Part shown: in pieces, positions 1-6,719 of the stretch
Numbering within the stretch: position 1 is the stretch's first letter
Layout of the letters: the number at the start of each line of letters is the position of its first letter
From: an uncultured Burkholderiales bacterium
GTDB taxonomy: Bacteria; Pseudomonadota; Gammaproteobacteria; Burkholderiales; Burkholderiaceae_C
Reading direction: 5' to 3'
Length of the DNA stretch: 9,390 nt
Assembly: GCA_903871865.1 (NCBI GenBank)
Contig: CAIQIL010000111.1
Span: 1-9,390, forward strand
Made by a program: the position numbers and the translations under genes
Notes under the pieces: model-generated
Told to the model about the DNA's origin: nothing
The model's input: the letters and a program-made list of their open reading frames with translations, nothing else
The model's database searches: none

Positions 1-603
1 GGTGCCTGCCGGCAGCAAGGTGAGCTTGGGGATGTTGGTGCGCAACAGCACATCGGCCAGGGCGGTCTGGGATGAGTCCAGCAAGTCCAACAGGCCTTTG
101 GCGGCGGTCACCCCCAGGCGTTCCAGGGCAGAGGGGCGCAGCACATCGGCCTCGACCAGCAGCACGGTGTGATCAAGCTCCATGGCGATGCTCACGGCCA
201 AGTTCAGCGCCGTTTGGGTTTTGCCTTCGCCAGGCATGGCACTGGTCACCATGATCAGGTTGGCCCGATCAGGCCGCATCCCGCTCTGGCCGCGCAGGTT
301 CTCCAGCAGCGGTCGCTTGATGATGCGGAACTCTTCTTCGAGTTGCGAGCGCGGCTGTCCAGGCACCAGCAAGCCGGCGCGTTGCATGCGGGGCAAATCC
401 ACCGAGACTTCGCGGCTGCGGCGGTCGTCAACAGATGGCAGTGTCTGGATGACACGCGCCGCAGCGGGGCGGCCATGCGCCTCGGCCGCTCCGGCAGCAG
501 CGGGGACACCTGCTTGTGGATGCGCCGCGTTCTCAGCCTGGACATCCACACCCGCCCGACGCAGTTGCTCCAGTCGTTTCGCGGCTTGTTCGATCGTGTT
601 CAT
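1..603 (-). CDS. Tyrosine autokinase of EPS export (CpsD/BY-kinase type), 3' end cut off by window edge
   Basis: The first 201 residues are visible; the gene continues past the left edge. It encodes a cytoplasmic bacterial tyrosine kinase that is expected to autophosphorylate on a C-terminal Tyr cluster (not in the window) and to control polymerisation through its Wzz-type partner. The N-terminus (MNTIEQAAKRLEQLRRAG) resembles the start of the PEP-CTERM/XrtA-associated kinase subfamily. An Ala-rich linker follows at about 24-50. A Walker A motif, SAMPGEGKT, lies at 121-129, and the Walker A' strand LLVEADVLRP at 148-157. There are no membrane segments, as expected for the split CpsD form whose transmembrane partner is separate. 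The ATG at 601-603 lies 7 bases after the stop of the chain-length gene, and a GAGG ribosome site overlaps that stop, so translation is probably coupled. The Walker A' motif has Glu151 where Asp is usual. The kinase call is firm; the XrtA subfamily is inferred. Confidence 0.9.
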   Translation of the reverse strand, partial: MNTIEQAAKRLEQLRRAGVDVQAENAAHPQAGVPAAAGAAEAHGRPAAARVIQTLPSVDDRRSREVSVDLPRMQRAGLLVPGQPRSQLEEEFRIIKRPLLENLRGQSGMRPDRANLIMVTSAMPGEGKTQTALNLAVSIAMELDHTVLLVEADVLRPSALERLGVTAAKGLLDLLDSSQTALADVLLRTNIPKLTLLPAGT

Positions 604-610
604 GCAGACC

Positions 611-2158
611 TCAGGACAACATCTTCTGTTTGACCACGACCAGCCAGACCGCATTGACCAGCAGGAACAGGCCGCAGACCAGCAGGAAATTGCGCCGATC
701 GCGGCGCACGTCGGTGGCCATCTCCGGGCTCAACACCATGGAAACGCTGCCCAGCACGGGGCGTCCGCCGATTTCACGCAATTGCCTGGCGTCCTGTGCC
801 GTGGGCAGCAGTTGCGTCAAGGCCAGCGCCAGGCCGATGCCCGCACCCACAGAGGCCAGAACGCCCATGATGGCCACCGTCATGCGGCTGGGGTTGGCCG
901 GCGTGGGCGAGACCCGTGGCGGCTCCACCACGCGGAACTCGGCCACCTTCGTGGTCAGGTCGATTTTCTCGCCCAAAGAGGCAGACTCTCGCCGAGACAC
1001 CAACTGCTCGTAATTCTTGCGGACGATGTCGTAGTCACGGTTCAATTGCGCCAACTCCGCCTCGACCTGCGGCATCTTGCCTGCCATGGCCCGGGCTTGG
1101 TCCAGTTGCGCTTGCTGCGCCCCCAGTTGGCCACGCAAAGAGGCCACCCGCGCTGCAGCCTCGGCTTCGGCAACGCGCAGGCGCTGGAACACCGGGCTGG
1201 TTGGCGCGGGGCCTCGGCTGCCGCTGATTTTGCGGGCTTCCTGCTCGGCGCGGCGCTGTTGCTCCAGTTGGGCAATGGTCCGGCGTGCGGCCACCACATC
1301 AGGGTGCTGGTCGGTGTAGCGACGCAGCAAGTCGTCAAGTTGACGGCGTTGGGCGTCCAGCCGGGATTCGGCATCGGTCTGCACGGCGACCATGCCGGGC
1401 GCCATGGCCTCGGGTGGCATGGACTGTTCTTCGTTGGACAGCTCCCGGCGAAGGGCATCGCGCGAGCGTTCGGCCGCTTGCAACTCCACGCGCAGGCGGT
1501 TGACCTCGTCGGTCCCCGTGGAGATGCGGCCAAAGAAGTCGGTGTTCGATGTGCCGGTCAGGCCAAAGTTGCGCAGCTTGAATTCCTTGACACGGTTTTC
1601 CGATGCGCTCAACTTCTCCTCGTAGGACTTGATCTGCTCGTCCAGGAAGCGGCGGGCCTGTTCCGAATCACGCTGCTTGTCGGTCACACCAGACGACACG
1701 AACAGCGACACCAACTCGCCCACGATGGCCTGGGCCCGCTGGGGGTTGATGTCCCGGTACGTGATGGAAAAGAGGTTGGCGTCGCCGCTGGGCGCAACCT
1801 TGATTTCTTTCGTCAGCCGGTCGATGGTGCGGTCGCGGTCCCCTTCGCTGAGGTCGTTCAAGCCCGAGCGAGGGGACTTGATGAGTTGCTCCACGTTGGG
1901 GCGGCTGATCAGGGTGCGCGCCAGCATGCGAACCTGCTGGTCCACATCTGGCTGGAAGGCCAGGCCGCTCATCAGGGGCTTGAGCACCGTCTGGGTGTCC
2001 ACAAACACCTTGGCCGAAGCTTCGTAACGGTCGCGGATGACGAAAGTCACAGCCGCCATGGCCAGAAAGGATGCGGCCCATGCCGCTGCCAGACCCAGCC
2101 AGCGGCGTTGCCACATGGCCACCAGGATGCCGGAGACTTGTCGGAAGATGTCGTCCAT
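611..2158 (-). CDS. Polysaccharide chain-length determinant (Wzz/GumC type, PEP-CTERM-locus subfamily)
   Basis: This 515-residue inner-membrane co-polymerase sets EPS chain length and contacts the export channel. A first membrane segment lies at about 20-41. A large periplasmic region with long heptad-like coiled coils follows (about 160-310 and 325-390) and includes RRYTDQHPDV at 279-288. The motif DYDIVRKNYEQLVSRRESA (375-393) is typical of GumC-type proteins. A Pro-rich stretch, PTPANPSR (418-425), leads into the second membrane segment (about 426-448). A third hydrophobic segment lies at about 491-509. The three-segment layout and the length match the chain-length proteins of PEP-CTERM EPS loci, which lack a fused kinase; the kinase is the next gene. 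The start at 2156-2158 has only a weak ribosome site, but it places the first membrane segment where the family has it. It lies 60 bases downstream of the export lipoprotein gene. Confidence 0.92.
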   Translation of the reverse strand: MDDIFRQVSGILVAMWQRRWLGLAAAWAASFLAMAAVTFVIRDRYEASAKVFVDTQTVLKPLMSGLAFQPDVDQQVRMLARTLISRPNVEQLIKSPRSGLNDLSEGDRDRTIDRLTKEIKVAPSGDANLFSITYRDINPQRAQAIVGELVSLFVSSGVTDKQRDSEQARRFLDEQIKSYEEKLSASENRVKEFKLRNFGLTGTSNTDFFGRISTGTDEVNRLRVELQAAERSRDALRRELSNEEQSMPPEAMAPGMVAVQTDAESRLDAQRRQLDDLLRRYTDQHPDVVAARRTIAQLEQQRRAEQEARKISGSRGPAPTSPVFQRLRVAEAEAAARVASLRGQLGAQQAQLDQARAMAGKMPQVEAELAQLNRDYDIVRKNYEQLVSRRESASLGEKIDLTTKVAEFRVVEPPRVSPTPANPSRMTVAIMGVLASVGAGIGLALALTQLLPTAQDARQLREIGGRPVLGSVSMVLSPEMATDVRRDRRNFLLVCGLFLLVNAVWLVVVKQKMLS

Positions 2159-2218
2159 ACAGCTCGATTCAGGATTGGAGAGACGGCCCGCAGGCGAGCG
2201 CGGACCGGCCGGCGCGCA
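2159..2218 (-). other. Intergenic gap with GC-rich quasi-palindrome inside the export operon
   Basis: The 60 bases between the export lipoprotein and chain-length genes contain the GC-rich stretch 2198-2217. Its outer arms GCGCG and CGCGC can pair, with a CCGG-type inner dyad. It could form a short hairpin that affects RNA processing or the ratio of the two proteins. There is no T-run, so it is not a standard terminator, and the genes are probably still co-transcribed. Confidence 0.3.
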
Positions 2219-2857
2219 TCAGAACCAGCTTTGCGGGATGATGAGGATGTCGCCCGGCTTCATGTCGACGTTGGCAGAGATGTCGCCGCGGCGCAGCAGG
2301 TCCTTGATCCGAACGCTGTACTGCTTGCCATTCTCGGCACCCCGCACGAGCACGGCGTTGTTGCCGTCGGCAAAGTCGGTGAGGCCACCGACCTGGATCA
2401 TCACATCCAGCAGCGTCATGTTCTGGCGGAACGCCACGGCCTGGGGCTTGCCAGCTTCACCCACGATGCGCACCTGTGCCGAGGTTTCACCCAAGGCGCG
2501 GTTGACCACCACCGTCACGACCGGGTCGCGGATGTACTTGCTCAATGCGGCTTCAATTTTGCGCGACAGATCCTCAGGGCGGCTACCGGCGGCCTGCAGG
2601 TTTTCGACCAGTGGCAACGAAATCTTGCCATCGGGGCGCACGGTGACGGTGGCCGACAGGTCGGGGTTGCGCCAGACCACGACGGAAATTTCGTCCAGCG
2701 CGCCAATCTGGTAGCCCTGGCTGAGTTCGCTGGCCGAAGCTTTCTGGGGTGCGGGTGGCAAGCCATAGGTGCTGCCGCAGCCTGCGCAGAGCAGCGAAAC
2801 GCACAAGGCGAGCAGGGCGCCCGCGCGGGCGAAAATCTGGTGTTGGATGACGGTCAT
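2219..2857 (-). CDS. Outer-membrane polysaccharide export lipoprotein (Wza/GumB type, PEP-CTERM-locus subfamily)
   Basis: This 212-residue exported lipoprotein should form the outer-membrane/periplasmic channel for the EPS. A signal peptide occupies 1-26 (hydrophobic core about 11-23) and ends in a lipobox, CAGC, with the lipidated Cys at 27. A polysaccharide export domain covers about 48-120 (YQIGALDEISVVVW, then VRPDGKISLPLV at 73-84). A single SLBB-like domain covers about 128-208. The C-terminus, MKPGDILIIPQSWF, is characteristic of the short PEP-CTERM-associated export proteins. At about 210 residues it is much shorter than E. coli Wza and lacks its extra domains and C-terminal barrel helix. 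The start is well supported: AGAGGA stands 4 bases before the ATG. It is the first gene of the minus-strand export operon and reads from the 2858-3196 regulatory region. Confidence 0.93.
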   Translation of the reverse strand: MTVIQHQIFARAGALLALCVSLLCAGCGSTYGLPPAPQKASASELSQGYQIGALDEISVVVWRNPDLSATVTVRPDGKISLPLVENLQAAGSRPEDLSRKIEAALSKYIRDPVVTVVVNRALGETSAQVRIVGEAGKPQAVAFRQNMTLLDVMIQVGGLTDFADGNNAVLVRGAENGKQYSVRIKDLLRRGDISANVDMKPGDILIIPQSWF

Positions 2858-2862
2858 GAGGT

Positions 2863-2868
2863 CCTCTT
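2863..2868 (-). promoter_or_regulatory. Ribosome binding site of export lipoprotein gene
   Basis: On the minus strand AGAGGA lies just upstream of the ATG at 2857, separated by CCTC. It is the clearest Shine-Dalgarno site in the window and fixes this start. Confidence 0.7.
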
Positions 2869-2906
2869 TCGGCAGTTCTACGGATTTCCAGAGTTCAATT
2901 GTCCAG

Positions 2907-2922
2907 GAACGGTCGGACGTTC
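2907..2922. promoter_or_regulatory. Candidate operator dyad GAACG-N6-CGTTC
   Basis: The 16-base sequence GAACGGTCGGACGTTC has perfect 5-base arms. It lies 50-65 bases upstream of the export lipoprotein ATG, where a repressor or activator could contact polymerase. Five-base arms can arise by chance, so support is weak. Confidence 0.25.
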
Positions 2923-2950
2923 ATCCCCGGCCTTTGCGGTCAAATTCACT

Positions 2951-2976
2951 CGTCATCATGCGTCAGTTTCATGACG
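2951..2976. promoter_or_regulatory. Candidate operator: CGTCA repeats at helical spacing
   Basis: CGTCA occurs at 2951-2955 and again exactly 10 bases later at 2961-2965. Its inverse, TGACG, is at 2972-2976, so CGTCAT and ATGACG also form a 6-base inverted repeat. The group lies about 95-120 bases upstream of the export operon start. Spacing near one helical turn suggests a response regulator or dimeric activator site. The regulator is unknown and the assignment is inference. Confidence 0.35.
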
Positions 2977-3162
2977 TGAGGCCGCGGGCCTCGCGTTTCT
3001 GGCGGCGCATGTGTGGCGGCAATGCCTTGAAACCGGGTGAGTGAGCATAACCAAGCCCCGCCACGCGGTGTTAGAGTGCCAGCAAGCTTATACGGATCCG
3101 TGTGATCTGACCTTGGCTGCGGCCCGATCTGTTGCATCTGCCCCATCGGCCTCGTGTGCCGC

Positions 3163-3178
3163 AGGCACGGTTTCTGCC
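3163..3178. promoter_or_regulatory. Possible sigma-54 promoter-like sequence, readable on both strands
   Basis: The plus strand reads AGGCAC, then GGTTT, then CTGCC. This keeps the GG and GC pairs 10 bases apart, as in the -24/-12 consensus TGGCAC-N5-TTGCA. The reverse complement TGGCAGAAACCGTGCC also keeps GG and GC at the right spacing. PEP-CTERM/XrtA loci are known to be associated with sigma-54-dependent PrsK/PrsR regulation, which motivates the call. Against it, a plus-strand transcript would start only about 8 bases before the ATG at 3197, and a minus-strand leader would be about 300 bases. Confidence 0.25.
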
Positions 3179-3196
3179 AATAATTCTGGAATTGAG

Positions 3197-4387
3197 ATGA
3201 ATCTGGTGGTTTTGGGAGCGGCGGCTGCGGTCGTGACGGCAGGTGCCGTGCTTTTGCGTGAAATCCGCGAGAAGCACATTCAGATCTGGCTGTGGTCCTA
3301 CCTCCGCCGCGACTGGGCACATGCCAAAGCGCCAGCCGGCGAAACGAGGCACTTGATGTTCTGCTTCGTGGACCATTTCGAGCCCCAATACCAGCAGCCT
3401 GGCTACGACACCGAGTGCGCCCGGGTGGCCCGCTGGCGCCAGGAATACCCGGTGTTGTGTCACGGTCTGCGCGACAGCGACGGTCGTCAGCCAGTGCACT
3501 CTTTTTTCTACCCGGAAGAAGAATACCGGCCTGAGCATCTGGAGCCGCTCGTGGAGTTGTGTCGCATGGGCCTGGGTGAAATCGAGGTTCACCTCCACCA
3601 CCACCACGACACCGAAGCGGGTTTGCGCGAGAAATTGCGTCGATTCACGGACATTTTGGCGGATCGCCACGACGCGCTGCCGCGGGATCCCAAGACGGGG
3701 CAGGTTCGCTGGGCCTTCATCCACGGCAATTGGGCGCTGGACAACGCCCACCCCAGAGGAGACGGCTTTGGCTGTGGTGTCAACAACGAACTCATCGTTC
3801 TGCGGGAGGAGGGCTGCTATGCCGATTTCACCTTCCCGGCCGCGCCCGATCCTTGCCAGCCACCGACGATCAACCAGATTTACTACGCCAAGGACGACCC
3901 TGACGCCCCGCGCTCGCATGACCGTGGGCGCCCTGTCAGGGTAGGGGGGCAGCCTTGGGGTGACCTCATGCTGATCCAAGGGCCCTTGGGCTTCAACATG
4001 GCTTCGCGCAAGTTCGGCCTGATCCCCCGCATCGAAAACGCAGACGTGCGGACCAGTTGCCCGCCTTCGCCTGATCGGGTTGACGCCTGGGTCAACATGG
4101 GCATCCAGGTGGAAGGTCGCCCGGAGTGGGTTTTCGTGAAGGTCCACACGCATGGCACCCAGGAGCGCGACATCGACACCCTGTTGGGGCGCCCGATGCG
4201 CGAAGCGTTCGAGCACATGCAGCAGCGCTACAACGATGGCCGCGAATGGAAGCTGCACTATGTCAGCGCCCGCGAGATGTACAACATCGCCAAGGCCGCA
4301 GAAGCGGGCGAGCAGGGCAACCCGGGTGACTTCCGCGACTACGTCGTGCCGCGTCCCGCTTATCGCCCGATGTCGCCGGAGGCTTGA
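3197..4387 (+). CDS. Membrane-anchored polysaccharide deacetylase-like protein (divergent NodB-type fold), function unproven
   Basis: This protein has 396 residues from the ATG at 3197. That start is chosen because it places a signal-anchor (about 2-20, Ala/Val/Leu-rich) at the N-terminus. A GTG start at 3041 would put 52 unlikely residues in front of it. After the anchor comes a soluble domain with features suggestive of the metal-dependent deacetylase (NodB/CE4) barrel. FVDHFEP (57-63) sits where the first catalytic Asp motif (TFDD) is expected. VHLHHHHDT (131-139) could be the metal-binding His motif. HGNWALDN (176-183) and VKVHTHGT (314-321) are further His-bearing strands. None of these matches a textbook CE4 motif exactly, so the activity, probably glycan deacetylation or hydrolysis, is inferred. 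Deacetylase-family genes are a known part of XrtA EPS loci. The gene stands alone on the plus strand, divergent from the export operon and convergent with the GT2 gene. Confidence 0.75.
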   Translation: MNLVVLGAAAAVVTAGAVLLREIREKHIQIWLWSYLRRDWAHAKAPAGETRHLMFCFVDHFEPQYQQPGYDTECARVARWRQEYPVLCHGLRDSDGRQPVHSFFYPEEEYRPEHLEPLVELCRMGLGEIEVHLHHHHDTEAGLREKLRRFTDILADRHDALPRDPKTGQVRWAFIHGNWALDNAHPRGDGFGCGVNNELIVLREEGCYADFTFPAAPDPCQPPTINQIYYAKDDPDAPRSHDRGRPVRVGGQPWGDLMLIQGPLGFNMASRKFGLIPRIENADVRTSCPPSPDRVDAWVNMGIQVEGRPEWVFVKVHTHGTQERDIDTLLGRPMREAFEHMQQRYNDGREWKLHYVSAREMYNIAKAAEAGEQGNPGDFRDYVVPRPAYRPMSPEA

Positions 4388-4421
4388 GCCCCAGGCGCGG
4401 GCTCAGGCGCTCAGGTTTTTT
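4385..4421 (+). terminator. Hairpin overlapping the stop codon, putative terminator between convergent genes
   Basis: TGAGCCC (4385-4391, including the TGA stop) pairs perfectly with GGGCTCA (4399-4405) around a 7-base loop. A run of six T follows at 4416-4421, about 10 bases after the stem, further than in a standard intrinsic terminator. On the minus strand the same stem lies just after the GT2 stop, with no T-run. The role in ending plus-strand transcription is plausible but not certain. Confidence 0.45.
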
Positions 4422-5541
4422 CCCAGGCGAGGTCGCGCCGCAGCACAAACTGCAGGCCGGCCTGCATGGCCGTGAGGTTGAGCTCGACAAAGACCGTGGC
4501 GAAAGCGATCAGCTTGTTCTTGCGCCAGTTGCTTGAGCGCATGCCCAGCCATGCGGCGATGTAGAAAACGACCTGCACGGCTGCGAAGGCTTGCACCCAC
4601 CCGGTCGTGGACAACAAACTGGCGACCAGCGCGACGACCATGGCGTACGGCACCGCCAAGCGGAAGACCTTGTGCGACAAGAACTGCAACCAGATGGGGT
4701 TGCGCCAAGGCAAAAACAGCCAGGGATGGCGAGCGAAGCTCTGGAAGTTGCCGCTGAGCGTTCGCAGTTTGCGTTTGCGCTCGCCTGTCATGTCTGTCTG
4801 CAACTCGTCGATCACGAGTGCGCGGCCATCCAGCAGCACCCGTTGGCCCTGTCGCACGATTTGCATCGGGATTTCGAAATCGTCCAGCAGGGTGCCGGGT
4901 GCAAGCGGCACGAAGCGCTCTGTCTTGATGGCGTAGAAGGCGCCGGTGGCGCCGACCACCGAGCGCCAGCGACTTTCAGATTTGCGGATCCATTTTTCGT
5001 AGCGCCAATAAAGGCCAATGTTGGCAGCCACCTGGGTGTGCGGATCGAGGTGGGTCAGCTCACCGCTGACGGCGCCGACACCTTCCTGCATCAGGGTGGA
5101 AACCAGCGCCCTCAGTGAAGCGGGCTCAGCGCTTTGCCGCATGTCGCAAAAAAGCACCACGGGCGTTTTGACTTGGGCCAGGGCGGCATTGAGGGCATGG
5201 GCCTTGCCGCCGCGCTCTGTGTGTTCAATGACAGACACGCCGGAGAACCGACGCAGGCGCGCAGCGGTGTCATCGCTGGAGCCATCCGAGACAAACAGCA
5301 GTTGCAGCTTGTCCTGTGGGTAATCGAGTGCGCGCAGGTTGTCGATGCGACGTTGAACCCGTGCGGCTTCGTTGTGCGCCGCGATCACGACCGTGACGGC
5401 TGGGCAATCGCCATCGCTCAGGGTGGGCGCGCACTCGGGTGCCCTGATGCGACTCAAGGCCCAGATGCTGGCAGGGTACGCGGCATAGGTGTAACCAATG
5501 AAGGACGCCGCAGCAAAGAAAATCTGTTCAGGGGTGCTCAT
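4411..5541 (-). CDS. Membrane glycosyltransferase family 2, processive-type
   Basis: This 376-residue inner-membrane GT-A enzyme should transfer a sugar from an NDP-sugar onto the growing EPS or its lipid carrier. One N-terminal membrane segment (about 8-29) precedes the GT2 domain. The domain shows VTVVIAAHNE (49-58), the nucleotide-binding SDGSSDDT (85-92), FCDMRQ (131-136) at the DxD position, GATGAFYAIKTE (197-208), and DDFEIPMQ (220-227) supplying the acidic acceptor-site residue. RKRKLRTLSGNFQ (255-267) corresponds to the QxxRW region of processive GT2 enzymes. About three C-terminal membrane segments follow (about 295-312, 316-334, 344-366). The start at 5541 is preceded by a weak AGAG site. 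The upstream GT4 gene ends 32 bases away on the same strand, so the two probably form one operon. Sugar specificity cannot be read. Confidence 0.9.
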   Translation of the reverse strand: MSTPEQIFFAAASFIGYTYAAYPASIWALSRIRAPECAPTLSDGDCPAVTVVIAAHNEAARVQRRIDNLRALDYPQDKLQLLFVSDGSSDDTAARLRRFSGVSVIEHTERGGKAHALNAALAQVKTPVVLFCDMRQSAEPASLRALVSTLMQEGVGAVSGELTHLDPHTQVAANIGLYWRYEKWIRKSESRWRSVVGATGAFYAIKTERFVPLAPGTLLDDFEIPMQIVRQGQRVLLDGRALVIDELQTDMTGERKRKLRTLSGNFQSFARHPWLFLPWRNPIWLQFLSHKVFRLAVPYAMVVALVASLLSTTGWVQAFAAVQVVFYIAAWLGMRSSNWRKNKLIAFATVFVELNLTAMQAGLQFVLRRDLAWEKT

Positions 5542-5573
5542 GGATTTGCTCTGCGCTTGCGCAAGGGGGGTCT

Positions 5574-6719
5574 TCAGTGATCATGCAGGGCTGCGCCGTA
5601 CACCAGATCGTAGGTTCGGGTCAGGGCGTCCAATGAGGCGTGTTCCTTCACCCAGCGCGCAGCTGCATGGCCCAGCCGCGACCGCAACGCCGGATCTGCC
5701 AGCATGCGCAGCAGTGCGTCCTTCAAGGCGTCGTTGTCATCCGCGGGGATGAGCAGCCCTGTGACCTCGTCAGCGATGATCTCTGTGTTACCGCCCACCC
5801 GTGTGGCAACGACCGGCAAGCCTGTGGCGCAGGCTTCGAGCAATGCGATCGACAGCCCCTCGGTTTGCGAGGGCAGGGCGAACACATCGAGGGCTCCCAG
5901 CAAGGCGCCCACGTCATGTCGTTGGCCGGCCAGGATCACATGGTCCTGAAGACCCATGGTCTGCACTTGCTGGCGCAGTGTGTCCGCGAGCACGCCATCC
6001 CCAATGACCACGAGCTTCAATGTCGGGTGATGCTGGATCAGTGCAGGGAGCACGTCTATCACGCGGCGGTGGTTTTTCAGGGCCACGAGCCGGCCCACGC
6101 AGCCCATGACAAGGTCCTTGTCGTTGAGCCCCAGCAACTTGCGCGCGGCAGATCGGCCCAGGCTGGCCGCTTCGAAACGCGCCACCGGAATGCCGTTGAG
6201 CACCGTGTGTGCCTTGCGGGCATCGACCAGACCGGACGCGACGTGGCGTTGGTGCACCTGGGCGCCGACCATGGCCACGCGGCGTGTGCGTGCCAGCGAC
6301 AAGCTGAACAGCGTTTTCAGCTGGCGGTTCTGCAGCCGCGCACCCATGTCATGCAGTGTGCACACTTGCGCTGCACCCAAGCCCATGCAGGCGAGTGCGG
6401 CGTGGTAGTTGGGCACGAAGTTGTGGGCGTGGACGATGTCTGCCCGGGCATGCCGCACACAGGCGCGCAACGCCGACAACGTGTGCCAGTCCAAAGAGCG
6501 TTGCTTGTGCCCTTCGGTCACGGGGATGCCCGCAGCCAACAGTTCACTTTTGAGGCCCTGGGTGCCCAGGATGCTGAACACGCGGACCTCATGCCCCATG
6601 GCCGCCTGGGCTTTGGCCAGATCGACGGTGACGCGCTCCAGGCCGCCAACCTCCAGGGAATCGACCACATGAACGATGCGAAGGGGGCGGAAAGCGGCGT
6701 CTGTCGCAGGGGGTGTCAT
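5574..6719 (-). CDS. Glycosyltransferase family 4 (GT-B fold)
   Basis: This protein has 381 residues from the ATG at 6717-6719. A TTG two codons upstream (6725) is also possible; neither start has a clear ribosome site. The N-terminal acceptor domain begins RIVHVVDSLEVGGLERV (14-30), with the Gly-Gly loop at 25-26, and includes IVHAHN (95-100). The C-terminal donor domain shows VGRLVALKN (208-216) with a basic Lys, and TEGLSIALLEACATGLPVVAT (286-306). That last stretch contains the E-x7-E pair (Glu287, Glu295) of retaining GT4 enzymes. There is no membrane segment, so it acts as a cytoplasmic or peripheral enzyme that adds a sugar to the lipid-linked repeat unit. The start resembles the EpsH/PEP-CTERM-associated sugar transferases, but I cannot confirm that subfamily. 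It is the first gene of a two-gene operon with the GT2 gene. Confidence 0.9.
   Translation of the reverse strand: MTPPATDAAFRPLRIVHVVDSLEVGGLERVTVDLAKAQAAMGHEVRVFSILGTQGLKSELLAAGIPVTEGHKQRSLDWHTLSALRACVRHARADIVHAHNFVPNYHAALACMGLGAAQVCTLHDMGARLQNRQLKTLFSLSLARTRRVAMVGAQVHQRHVASGLVDARKAHTVLNGIPVARFEAASLGRSAARKLLGLNDKDLVMGCVGRLVALKNHRRVIDVLPALIQHHPTLKLVVIGDGVLADTLRQQVQTMGLQDHVILAGQRHDVGALLGALDVFALPSQTEGLSIALLEACATGLPVVATRVGGNTEIIADEVTGLLIPADDNDALKDALLRMLADPALRSRLGHAAARWVKEHASLDALTRTYDLVYGAALHDH

Larger units (their letters stand above)
2858..3196. promoter_or_regulatory. Divergent intergenic regulatory region, about 340 bases
   Basis: This gap separates the start of the minus-strand export operon from the plus-strand deacetylase-like gene. 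It is less GC-rich than its flanks, and I see no convincing gene in it. A GTG at 3041 is in frame with the plus-strand gene, but the 52 residues it would add do not look like protein of this family. The region holds three CGTCA/TGACG motifs (2951-2976), a GAACG/CGTTC dyad (2907-2922), a perfect 10-base palindrome ACGGATCCGT (3092-3101), a small hairpin with arms GTGCC and GGCAC (3156-3168), and a sigma-54-like sequence (3163-3178). No good sigma-70 -35/-10 pair was found by eye on either strand. Expression may therefore depend on an activator or an alternative sigma factor. Confidence 0.5.

Noticed and set aside
182..2974. A 930-codon open plus-strand frame antisense to the three export genes
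   Set aside because: Over the chain-length and export lipoprotein genes it is the codon-aligned antisense frame, which stays open because TTA, CTA and TCA codons are rare in GC-rich genes. The translation has no recognisable domain, whereas the minus-strand genes have clear family motifs.
3092..3101. Palindrome ACGGATCCGT as an operator
   Set aside because: A single 10-base palindrome with no partner site or extended symmetry is easily explained by chance.
3041..3196. GTG-initiated 52-residue extension of the deacetylase-like protein
   Set aside because: The added residues have no structure or family resemblance, they would sit in front of a signal anchor, and the base composition looks intergenic.
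3071..4258. A 395-codon minus-strand open frame opposite the deacetylase-like gene
   Set aside because: It is codon-aligned antisense to that gene, with low-complexity composition and no family signature.
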